Source: Pseudomonas fluorescens
GTDB taxonomy: Bacteria; Pseudomonadota; Gammaproteobacteria; Pseudomonadales; Pseudomonadaceae
Length of the DNA: 64,000 nucleotides
Direction: 5' to 3'
NCBI RefSeq assembly: GCF_001307275.1
Contig: NZ_CP012831.1
Coordinates: 5,448,501-5,512,500 of the forward strand
Position numbers and translations under genes: made by a program. A model generated the notes under the pieces. That model had not been told where the DNA came from. It saw only the letters and a program-made list of their open reading frames with translations, and ran no database searches. Positions 51,181 to 59,097 of the stretch are shown here, piece after piece; positions within the stretch are counted from its first letter, which is position 1; the number at the start of each line of letters is the position of its first letter.

Positions 51181-54100
51181 GCACCCTGAGCATCGTTGCC
51201 CTGGTATTGATCGCCATCGTCGTGGTGCTGTTGATCGCGGCCCTGATCTGGTGGCTGCGGACCCAGGGCGGGGCGGCGATCCGCAGTTTCTATGGGGCGG
51301 TGCGCCACATGGAACAGGAGCAGGGCACCCGGGACCGCTATCAGATGCCCTGGCTGATGATGCTCGGCAATGAAACCGACGGTGCCCGACTGTGTGCCCA
51401 GTGGCGCTTGCAACCGACCGACAAGGCGGCCTGGTTCGGGCGCTGGTTTTCCGATGCCGAAGGCGCGGTGCTGGTGGTGCCCCAGGCGTTGTTCCTGCCC
51501 GATGAAGGCATGAACCGGCAACGGGGCAACTGGTGGCGCCTGCTCGGGCTGATGTTGCGCTTGCGCAGCAAACGGCCATTGGATGCGGTGATCTGGACCG
51601 TGCCGTTCAGCACCCTCGATGACATCGAGCACACCACCGAGCTGAGCCTCAAGGTCCGGCGCTGCTTCATCGACCTTTTGCAACGCTTCGGTCTCAGCCT
51701 GCCGGTGTATGTGGTGATGACCGGGATGGAAGAACTGCCCGGGTTCCAGGAACTGGTCAGTGCGCTGCCCGCCGAGGCACGGGAGTCGATGCTGGGCTGG
51801 TCGTCGCCGTATTTGCCGGATGCGGCGTGGCAATCGCAGTGGAGTGATCAGGCCCTGGACCAGGTCAACGCCGCGCTGTCGCAGTCGATCATCGAGATCG
51901 GTGCGCTGTCGGGACAATTGGGTAACGATCTCTATGGTTTGCCGGAGCGTTTCGAAGGCTTGCGGCGGGCCTTGCAGATCCTGCTGGAGCCGGTGTTCCA
52001 GGGCAACGCCCAAGGTGAAGCGCCGCGCTTTCGCGGGGTGTATTTCACCGCCAGCCAGGCGCCGGCCGTCAGCGGCGACGGGTTGACCGCCGCCGACAGC
52101 GCCCAGGGGCAAACCGTGTTCGCCCGGCAATTGTGGTCGCGGCGGCTGGTGGCTGAGCGTGGCCTGGCCCAGCCTGTGCCACGGCTGTTGCGCTTGCGCC
52201 AGCGTGGGCATCGGTTGGCCGCGGCGGTGGCGTTGGTGGTGGGCCTGGTCTGGCTGGGGGGCATGGTCTGGGTCTGGCACGATTCGGTGGAGCAAGCCGA
52301 AGGGTTGTCGCGGTTGATCCTCAGCGCCCATAAGAACCACCTCGTCGTCGACCCCGACGAACCGCAACTGGAGCCGACCCGGCACAACGTGCAGAACTAC
52401 TGGAACGTGTTGGAAAAAGCCCCGAGCTGGCGCTTCGTTTCGGTGGTCTTTCCCACCTCGTGGTTCTCTTCCGTGGACACGCAACTGGAGAATGGGTTAC
52501 GCCTGACCGCCCGGCATCATTGGATCTTGCCGTTGCGGGATCTGTTGAACGCAGACCTGGAACAACTCAAGTCCATCCGCAACACCGAGCGGCGGGGCAA
52601 TCTCGAGAGTGAAGACCCGGCGCAATGGCAGAGCTACGTGAAGGCCAAGGCACTGGTGGACCTGGCGGTACGCCTGGAACAGCACAACCAGATGTTCAGC
52701 CAGGTGGTGAACGACCCCAAGGCGCCGCTGGACGAACTGGTGCAACTGAGCAATACCGCGTTGTCCCTGGGACTCAACACCGGCACCTTGAGCCGCGCAC
52801 ATTTCTACAACCGGGTGCTGTTCGATGCCCATAACAGTGATTTGAAAGGGTTGGACCTGAACGCCGCGCGCCCGGTGATCTCCGATAACTTCACCGGCCT
52901 GATGCAGCGCTGGCTGGACCATTACTTCCTGGCGGACAACTTCGTGCGCCAGGCCGGTTACCTCAAGCTGCACCTGCAACGGCTGGAGGCCGGCAGTGGC
53001 AATTCCTTGAGCGAGCTCGAAGACCTGATGGCGCTGATCGACGATTTGCAGACGCTGGTCAGCCTGACCAATTCGGCCTGGGGCCGAGGCAAGGGCCAGG
53101 ACCTGGTGCCCGGCTACAGCCAGATGCTGGACAAGGTCAGTCACAGCGCTTTGCTGGGGCCGGATATCGAGCAGGACCTGGAGAGCCAGGCGGCGAAGTT
53201 GCAGCAGAGTTTTCGTGACCAGTGGATCGTCCAGACCGGCTCCCGGGACAACCTGCTGGTGCAACAGGGCAGCGGCCTGCTGGTTTTGCAGGACCATGTC
53301 ACCGCGCTGGACGGTGCGGTGCAGGCATTGTTCAAGCGCGATTTCGTGGCGTTGGCCATGCAGAAGGATCCGTCGGACAGCAACCCCGATGCGATGGGCC
53401 AGGGCGATGGCAGTGATGATTTCAGCGTCGCCCTGAACTACTTCGCCAGCTACAAGAGCTATGCCAGTGAAGAATTACCGCGCATTCCGCCGGATTACCG
53501 TGACGCACTGATGCAGGCCGCCGAAGGCGCCGCGGCACGGGCCATGTGGTTGAGCCTGGATGAAAGCGACGCGTCGTTGCCCGGCATGGGTTTCAATGTA
53601 CAAACGACCCAGGCCGTGGCGCTGCAAAAAGCCTTCATGGATGTGCACCGCGGCGACCTGGCGATCCGTTTCCAGCGTCTGCTCAATCGCCGGGCATTGG
53701 CGCAGATCAAGAGTGGCCTGGACGAAATCGATGCCCAGCCGCTGTTCAGCCAGCGGGCCGATGTCCAGCGCTGGGACGGTTCGAAGAACTTCGGCTTGCA
53801 GCTGTACGGTGCCAGCGATCCACAAGACTTGAAGCTGAGCCTGAGCCAGCAGTTCGGTGTGATGCTGCAGGTCGCCGAACAGCGAATGCCCGCCCTGGAA
53901 TGGCTGATCGTCCAGCAGGACAACCTGTCGGCCCTGGAGCACGACCAGGTGGCGCGCTTCATGGCCCTCAACGATGAATTGCTCAAGTACAAGAACCAGA
54001 ACCCGGCCAGCTCGGCGGCCCAATTGGAGCAATTGGTGAGCCGGGACTTCATCACCATGGACACCACGTCCTGTGCGCAGATCTTGCAGACCTCCAGCCT

Positions 54101-55001
54101 GCCCAGCGGGCGCGGTGACCTGGCCCAGCGTACGGTCGCGTTGCAGCAGGGCGCCCTGCAACGCTGCCTGTACCTGCAACAGAACCAGGCGGCGACCGCC
54201 TGGAATGACGTGGCCAACTATTTCAATCAATACCTGGCCGGGCGTTTTCCGTTCGCCCAGGATGTGCGCGCCAGCGATGCCGACCCGGCGCGGGTCCAGC
54301 ACCTGCTGGAGCTGATCGACACACGCCTGCCCCTGGCCCAGGCCGGACTGGTGTTGAGCCAAACGCCGGAGCGCCTGGCGGCCGAGGATTTTCTCAACCG
54401 TTTGAAACAGGCCGGCACCTGGCTCGGGCCGCTGTTCGTGCGCGACAAGAGTGGCATTCTGGGGGTGGAGATGGACGTGCGCTGGCGGACCGATCGTGAT
54501 GAAGAGCGCGGCGCTGACCAGGTGATCGCCTGGAGCCTGGACGCCGGCAACCAACAGATCAGCTACCCCGGCGGCGGCCAGCAGAACCTGCGGTGGATGG
54601 TCGGCCAGCCCGTGCGCCTGACCTTGCGCTGGGCCCGCAACGGCTACCAGCGTCCGGCCAACGATCCATTGCAACCGAACCTGGTGGTGCGCGACCTGGA
54701 GGCTGGCTGGGAGTACCAGGGGCCGTGGTCATTGCTGCGCCTGATGCGCGCGCTGGGATCGGCCCAGCGTCAGCCGAATGTCGACTACACCGATTTTCCC
54801 CTGGCCCTGCAACTGCCGGTCACTGCCCAGACCCAGGCCCGCACGGCGGAGCAGACACTGATGTTCGTGCGCCTGTCGCTGATGAGCCAGGGCTCCAAGC
54901 TGCCATTGTCGATCCCGCCGCTGCCGACGCGGGCACCCCGTTCACCTTTCATGGCGACCTCATCGAGCCCCGCCATCGCCACCCGTGAGGAGGGCCTGTG
55001 A
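51177..55001 (+). CDS. tssM: Type VI secretion inner-membrane protein TssM (IcmF family)
   Basis: The 1274-aa protein has an N-terminal helix (residues 5-27), a second membrane segment near 345-365 (VALVVGLVWLGGMVWVW), and a large periplasmic part that ends in the TssM C-terminal domain (QISYPGGGQQNLRW, SLLRLM). In the N-terminal cytoplasmic domain, where many homologues carry a Walker A P-loop, the sequence reads PWLMMLGNETDGARL, so no nucleotide-binding loop remains. It is the membrane-complex scaffold with TssJ and TssL. Confidence 0.95.
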   Translation: MSTLSIVALVLIAIVVVLLIAALIWWLRTQGGAAIRSFYGAVRHMEQEQGTRDRYQMPWLMMLGNETDGARLCAQWRLQPTDKAAWFGRWFSDAEGAVLVVPQALFLPDEGMNRQRGNWWRLLGLMLRLRSKRPLDAVIWTVPFSTLDDIEHTTELSLKVRRCFIDLLQRFGLSLPVYVVMTGMEELPGFQELVSALPAEARESMLGWSSPYLPDAAWQSQWSDQALDQVNAALSQSIIEIGALSGQLGNDLYGLPERFEGLRRALQILLEPVFQGNAQGEAPRFRGVYFTASQAPAVSGDGLTAADSAQGQTVFARQLWSRRLVAERGLAQPVPRLLRLRQRGHRLAAAVALVVGLVWLGGMVWVWHDSVEQAEGLSRLILSAHKNHLVVDPDEPQLEPTRHNVQNYWNVLEKAPSWRFVSVVFPTSWFSSVDTQLENGLRLTARHHWILPLRDLLNADLEQLKSIRNTERRGNLESEDPAQWQSYVKAKALVDLAVRLEQHNQMFSQVVNDPKAPLDELVQLSNTALSLGLNTGTLSRAHFYNRVLFDAHNSDLKGLDLNAARPVISDNFTGLMQRWLDHYFLADNFVRQAGYLKLHLQRLEAGSGNSLSELEDLMALIDDLQTLVSLTNSAWGRGKGQDLVPGYSQMLDKVSHSALLGPDIEQDLESQAAKLQQSFRDQWIVQTGSRDNLLVQQGSGLLVLQDHVTALDGAVQALFKRDFVALAMQKDPSDSNPDAMGQGDGSDDFSVALNYFASYKSYASEELPRIPPDYRDALMQAAEGAAARAMWLSLDESDASLPGMGFNVQTTQAVALQKAFMDVHRGDLAIRFQRLLNRRALAQIKSGLDEIDAQPLFSQRADVQRWDGSKNFGLQLYGASDPQDLKLSLSQQFGVMLQVAEQRMPALEWLIVQQDNLSALEHDQVARFMALNDELLKYKNQNPASSAAQLEQLVSRDFITMDTTSCAQILQTSSLPSGRGDLAQRTVALQQGALQRCLYLQQNQAATAWNDVANYFNQYLAGRFPFAQDVRASDADPARVQHLLELIDTRLPLAQAGLVLSQTPERLAAEDFLNRLKQAGTWLGPLFVRDKSGILGVEMDVRWRTDRDEERGADQVIAWSLDAGNQQISYPGGGQQNLRWMVGQPVRLTLRWARNGYQRPANDPLQPNLVVRDLEAGWEYQGPWSLLRLMRALGSAQRQPNVDYTDFPLALQLPVTAQTQARTAEQTLMFVRLSLMSQGSKLPLSIPPLPTRAPRSPFMATSSSPAIATREEGL

Positions 55002-56074
55002 GCGTGCCGATATCGCCTTTGCCCGAGTTGGTCACTCAGTTGCTCGAGCCGATCAGTGCCGAGTCACCCTGTGGTCTCGACCTGCGCTACGAGCCGGAAT
55101 ACGACCAACTGCGCGAATTGCGCCGGGAGGACGACACCAGCTTGCCCACCGGTGTGTGGCAGTCTTCGATCAAGCGCGCCCTGTGGCCGGACCTGGAACG
55201 GCTCGCGACCACGCTGCTGCTGGAGCGCAGCAAGGACTTGATGATCAGTGCCTGGCTGGGAGAGGCCTGGTTGCATCGGGCCGGGCTGGAGGGGTTGCCG
55301 GGCAGCCTGGCGCTGGTGGCGGGGTTGTGTGAACGCTATCCGGAGCAGTTGCATCCCCAGGCCGATGAAGGCGACCAGTCGTGGCGAGTGATCCCCTTGG
55401 AGTGGCTGGCCCGGCGCTACAGCGAAGTGTTGCTGACGCGGGTGCCATTGCTCGATGGCCGGGACCCGGCGTTTGCCAGTTTCTGCCTGGACGACTGGCA
55501 ACGCTTGCAACGTCAGCAAGTATTGGTCAACGACAGCAAGAACGCCAAGGCGTCGGCGGAAGCGGCGCGCAACGAGCAAAAGAAACTCAGCGAACTGATT
55601 CGCGGCACCCCCTTGTCGTTCTGGTTGCATCGCCAGGGCAGCCTGATGTTGAGCCTGCAGCACCTGCAACGGCTCGAAGCCTGGAGCGACGCTTACCTGG
55701 GCAACCTGGCCCCGGGCTACAAATCCCTGCAGGACGTGATCCAGGCGTTGCTGACACTGGTAGAGGAGTTCATCGCGATGCACCCACAACAACCCACCGT
55801 CGTGCCGGTGCAAACGCCCCCGGCGACGACGTCGACGCCCCAGCCGCAGGCGGCTGCCCAGGTCTTCCAGGAACCGGCCAATCGTGAAGAGGCCTACCGA
55901 CAACTTCTGGTGATCGCCGGTTACCTGGCCCGTACCGAGCCCCACAGCCCGGTGCCCTACCTGATCCGGCGTGGTGTGGAGTGGGGCAACAAGCCGCTGA
56001 GCGAACTGCTGGGCGAACTGATCAGTGCCGATGCCGAATCCCGGCGGTTATGGACCTTGCTGGGCGTGCTTTAA
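54998..56074 (+). CDS. tssA: Type VI secretion cap protein TssA
   Basis: The 358-aa protein uses a GTG start overlapping the tssM stop by 4 nt, with GAGGAGGG about 8 nt upstream. The N-terminal ImpA domain is clear (EPISAESPCGLDLRYEPEYDQL). A Pro/Gln/Thr-rich linker lies near 265-295, and the C-terminal helical region contains REEAYRQLLVIAGYL and PVPYLIRRGVEWG, as in TssA caps that guide sheath and tube polymerisation. Last gene of the plus operon. Its stop codon overlaps the stop of the convergent dehydrogenase. Confidence 0.93.
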   Translation: MSVPISPLPELVTQLLEPISAESPCGLDLRYEPEYDQLRELRREDDTSLPTGVWQSSIKRALWPDLERLATTLLLERSKDLMISAWLGEAWLHRAGLEGLPGSLALVAGLCERYPEQLHPQADEGDQSWRVIPLEWLARRYSEVLLTRVPLLDGRDPAFASFCLDDWQRLQRQQVLVNDSKNAKASAEAARNEQKKLSELIRGTPLSFWLHRQGSLMLSLQHLQRLEAWSDAYLGNLAPGYKSLQDVIQALLTLVEEFIAMHPQQPTVVPVQTPPATTSTPQPQAAAQVFQEPANREEAYRQLLVIAGYLARTEPHSPVPYLIRRGVEWGNKPLSELLGELISADAESRRLWTLLGVL

Positions 56075-57024
56075 CGCTGCGCGTCGGGTAGCGGCACCGG
56101 CGTCAACACCGGTTTGCCGGCAAAGAACGCGTTCAGGTTCTGGCCGACCAACTCCACCGTGCCACGCGTCGCTTCCGGCGACAGGCCGGCCACATGGGGC
56201 GTCAGTACCACGTTGGGCAGGTTTTTCAGCGCGTCCGGCACTTCGGGTTCGTGATCGAACACGTCCAGGGCCGCGCCGGCGATCCGCCGCTGTTCCAGGG
56301 CGCTGATCAGGTCGGCGGTGGCGACCACACTGGCGCGGGCGATGTTCACCAGGAAGCCATGGGGGCCCAGGGCGTCGAGGGCCTGTTTGTTGATCAACTG
56401 CCGGGTATCCAGGCCGCCGGGGGTGGCGACGATCAGGAAGTCCGAGACCCGGGCCAGTTCCGTGGGCGTGGCGCAGAAGGTGTAGGGCACGTCGTTGCGC
56501 AGCCGGCGATTGTGGTAGCTGACGCTCATGTCGAAGCCGAGGGCGGCGCGCTTGGCAATGGCCATGCCCACCGCGCCCAGGCCCAGCACGCCCAGGCGCT
56601 TGCCGGCCAGGGAAGGGCGCATGACCTTGGCCCACTCGCCACGGCGCACACTCGCATCGGCCCGGGGGATGTCGCGCACCAGCGCCAGCAGCAGTGCCAT
56701 GGCATGGTCGGCCACCGACGACGCGTTGACCCCGGCGCCATTGGTTACCACGATGCCCCGCTGGCGCGCGGCCTGCAGGTCCACCTGCTCGTAACCGGCA
56801 CCGATCACGCAGATGATTTGCAGATTGGGCAGGGCGCCGATTTCTTCCGCCGTCAAACCCAGGGGGCCGCGGGTCAGTACCGCACTGAAGCGTTCACCGT
56901 GTTCGAAAATCGCTGTCTTGCGTTCGGCCGGCGTGGGCGCCAATTCCAGGTGGTAACCCTGCCGTTCGAGAATCGGCAGGTATTCATTGACGGTTTCAAC
57001 CAGTACCAGAACGGTTGCGGTCAT
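56071..57024 (-). CDS. NAD(P)-dependent 2-hydroxyacid dehydrogenase
   Basis: The 317-aa protein belongs to the D-isomer-specific 2-hydroxyacid dehydrogenase family (glyoxylate/hydroxypyruvate reductase branch). Rossmann motif GLGAVGMAIAK follows near residue 150. The catalytic Arg (NIARAS), Glu (FDHEPEVP) and His (LTPHVAG) are all present. The exact substrate cannot be read. It shares overlapping stop codons with tssA but is convergent and functionally unrelated. Confidence 0.92.
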   Translation of the reverse strand: MTATVLVLVETVNEYLPILERQGYHLELAPTPAERKTAIFEHGERFSAVLTRGPLGLTAEEIGALPNLQIICVIGAGYEQVDLQAARQRGIVVTNGAGVNASSVADHAMALLLALVRDIPRADASVRRGEWAKVMRPSLAGKRLGVLGLGAVGMAIAKRAALGFDMSVSYHNRRLRNDVPYTFCATPTELARVSDFLIVATPGGLDTRQLINKQALDALGPHGFLVNIARASVVATADLISALEQRRIAGAALDVFDHEPEVPDALKNLPNVVLTPHVAGLSPEATRGTVELVGQNLNAFFAGKPVLTPVPLPDAQR

Positions 57025-57186
57025 GCTGGGCTCCTGTGGGCGCTGGATCGATTGTGGCTATTCAACCTGATTGTAGGAGCCGGGGGCAGGGGGGCTTGGC
57101 TTTTTATGTGCATTTCGGTTGCCGTGGTGCCTTTGTGTGGGCGCCTGACAGACGGCCTGTCTCGCTGCTTGTACTCCGATCCAATG

Positions 57187-57293
57187 GTGGGAGCGAGCTT
57201 TGTGGGAGCAAGGCTTGCCCGCGATAGCAGCGCCTCGGTAGCAACTTGCACCCCGAGTCGCCTGCATCGCGAGCAAGCTCGCTCCCACAGGGG
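57187..57293. repeat. REP sequences upstream of the transporter gene
   Basis: A partial REP and a full copy (tgtgggagcaaggcttgcccgc, 57201-57228) face an inverted REP (tcgcgagcaagctcgctccc, 57267-57286). The pair lies in the 458-nt gap 57025-57482, which also holds a hairpin at 57392-57415 (GCGCCCCTG / CAGGGCGC) in the presumed transporter leader. Nothing else is recognisable in the gap. Confidence 0.88.
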
Positions 57294-57482
57294 ATGCAGG
57301 GAAATACAGGGACAATTCCACTGCGGCGATCTGATCCGCATAACCACTCCTCAGCTAAGTCTTTGCTTCTGCTCGTGAATCCCGGACAATCGCGCCCCTG
57401 TTTCGGTCAGGGCGCTGCCTGTCGGGGTTTTCCGACTCGTCCCGGCCGAGTGCATGTGACCGGAAAGCGGAGATCCGACCGG

Positions 57483-58763
57483 ATGAATGATCAGGCCAAT
57501 AGCGTCGAAGAGCGCTTTGAAACGACAGTCCCAGCCACCCTCAGCCAATGGAGTCGCCAGGACACCACCTGGATGCTGGGTCTGTTTGGCACCGCCATCG
57601 GTGCCGGCACTCTGTTCTTACCCATCAATGCGGGCCTGGGTGGCTTTTGGCCGCTGCTGATCCTGGCGTTGCTGGCGTTCCCCATGACGTTCTATGCCCA
57701 TCGGGGCCTGACCCGTTTCGTGTTGTCCGGTCGCGATGGCGCGGACATCACCGAGGTGGTGGAAGAGCATTTCGGCCTCAAGGCCGGTGCGCTGATCACG
57801 CTTTTGTACTTCTTTGCCATTTTCCCGATCCTGCTGATCTACAGCGTGGCGCTGACCAACACGGTGGGCAGCTTCCTGGAACATCAGTTGCACATCCAGC
57901 CGCCCCCTCGGGCCGTGCTGTCCCTGGTGCTGATCCTCGGCCTGCTGGCGGTGGTCCGTTGCGGCGAGCAGGCGATCGTCAAGGCCATGAGCCTGATGGT
58001 CTACCCGTTCATCGTGGCGCTGCTGTTTCTGGCGGTGTTCCTGATTCCCCACTGGAGCGGCGGTATCCTGAGCACGGCGTCGACGCCGCCGGAACCTTCG
58101 GCGTTGTTGCATACCTTGTGGCTGGCGATCCCGGTGATGGTGTTCTCGTTCAACCACTCGCCGATCATCTCGGCGTTTGCGGTGGACCAGAAGCGTCGCT
58201 ACGGCGCCAACGCCGAGGAGCGCAGTTCGCAGATCCTGTCGCGCGCCCATGTGCTGATGGTGGTGATGGTGCTGTTCTTCGTGTTCAGTTGCGTGCTGAC
58301 GCTGACCCCGGCGCAATTGGCCGAGGCCAAGGCGCAGAACCTGTCGATCCTGTCGTACCTGGCTAACCATTTCAGCAATCCGACCATCGCCTTTGCCGCG
58401 CCGTTGATTGCGTTTGTCGCCATTTCCAAATCGTTCCTGGGGCACTACATCGGCGCCAGCGAAGGCCTCAAGGGCCTGATCGTCAAGAGTGGCCGCCGTC
58501 CGGCACCCAAGACCCTGGACCGCCTCACCGCAGCGTTCATGCTGGTGGTGTGCTGGATCGTCGCCACCCTCAACCCGAGCATCCTGGGCATGATCGAAAC
58601 CCTGGGCGGCCCGGTCATCGCAGCCATCCTGTTCCTGATGCCGATGTACGCCATCCGCAAAGTCCCGGCCATGGCCCGCTATCGCGGCCAGGCCTCCAAC
58701 GTCTTCGTTGTGTTGGTGGGGTTGGTGGCGATTACGGCGTTGGTCTACTCCCTGATGGCCTGA
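57483..58763 (+). CDS. Serine/threonine transporter of the SdaC/HAAAP family
   Basis: The 426-aa inner-membrane permease starts at ATG 57483. The frame is open to 57246 but the upstream part is REP-rich noncoding sequence. About 11 hydrophobic helices are visible. Family motifs are FGTAIGAGTLFLPINAGLGG in the first helix and FSFNHSPIISAF in the middle. E. coli SdaC (429 aa) is the closest match I recognise. It would import serine or threonine with H+ or Na+. No sdaA is adjacent. Confidence 0.9.
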   Translation: MNDQANSVEERFETTVPATLSQWSRQDTTWMLGLFGTAIGAGTLFLPINAGLGGFWPLLILALLAFPMTFYAHRGLTRFVLSGRDGADITEVVEEHFGLKAGALITLLYFFAIFPILLIYSVALTNTVGSFLEHQLHIQPPPRAVLSLVLILGLLAVVRCGEQAIVKAMSLMVYPFIVALLFLAVFLIPHWSGGILSTASTPPEPSALLHTLWLAIPVMVFSFNHSPIISAFAVDQKRRYGANAEERSSQILSRAHVLMVVMVLFFVFSCVLTLTPAQLAEAKAQNLSILSYLANHFSNPTIAFAAPLIAFVAISKSFLGHYIGASEGLKGLIVKSGRRPAPKTLDRLTAAFMLVVCWIVATLNPSILGMIETLGGPVIAAILFLMPMYAIRKVPAMARYRGQASNVFVVLVGLVAITALVYSLMA

Positions 58764-58819
58764 CTGGACCACAATGGTTGTGGTGGCGTGCACAAGTCTG
58801 TAAGTCGACACCATTACCC

Positions 58820-59011
58820 GTGGCGAGGGAGCTTGCTCCCGCTGGGGTGCGAAGCGCCCCTGAGTCCTGACGACTCGGTGTGTCAGGCAAATGGTTGGGT
58901 CTGCTGCGCAGCCCAGCGGGAGCAAGCTCCCTCGCCACAAGGACCAGGCTGGATGCAGCATCGCAGTACACCACCGAACCCCTGTGGGAGCGGGCTTGCT
59001 CGCGAAAGCGG
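58820..59011. repeat. REP cluster between transporter and acnB
   Basis: There are three REPs: gtggcgagggagcttgctcc (from 58820), its inverse ending ggagcaagctccctcgccac (to 58938), and a single of the other type (gtgggagcgggcttgctcgc, from 58984). The pair would fold as a hairpin with arms about 45 nt apart. The remainder of 58764-59044 shows only a short CCACAA/TTGTGG hairpin at 58769-58783, which could end the transporter transcript. Confidence 0.88.
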
Positions 59012-59044
59012 TGGTTCGGCTGGCATCGAAATGACAGGCATAAA

Positions 59045-59078
59045 AAAACGCCGCCCCTCGCAAGAAGGGCGGCGTTTT
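59045..59078 (-). terminator. Intrinsic terminator of acnB
   Basis: AAAACGCCGCCC (59045-59056) and GGGCGGCGTTTT (59067-59078) form a 12-bp stem with a 10-nt loop. Read on the minus strand, seven consecutive T follow the stem. It lies 20 nt after the acnB stop codon. Confidence 0.93.
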
Positions 59079-59097
59079 CAGTCGGGCGTTTTAAGCT

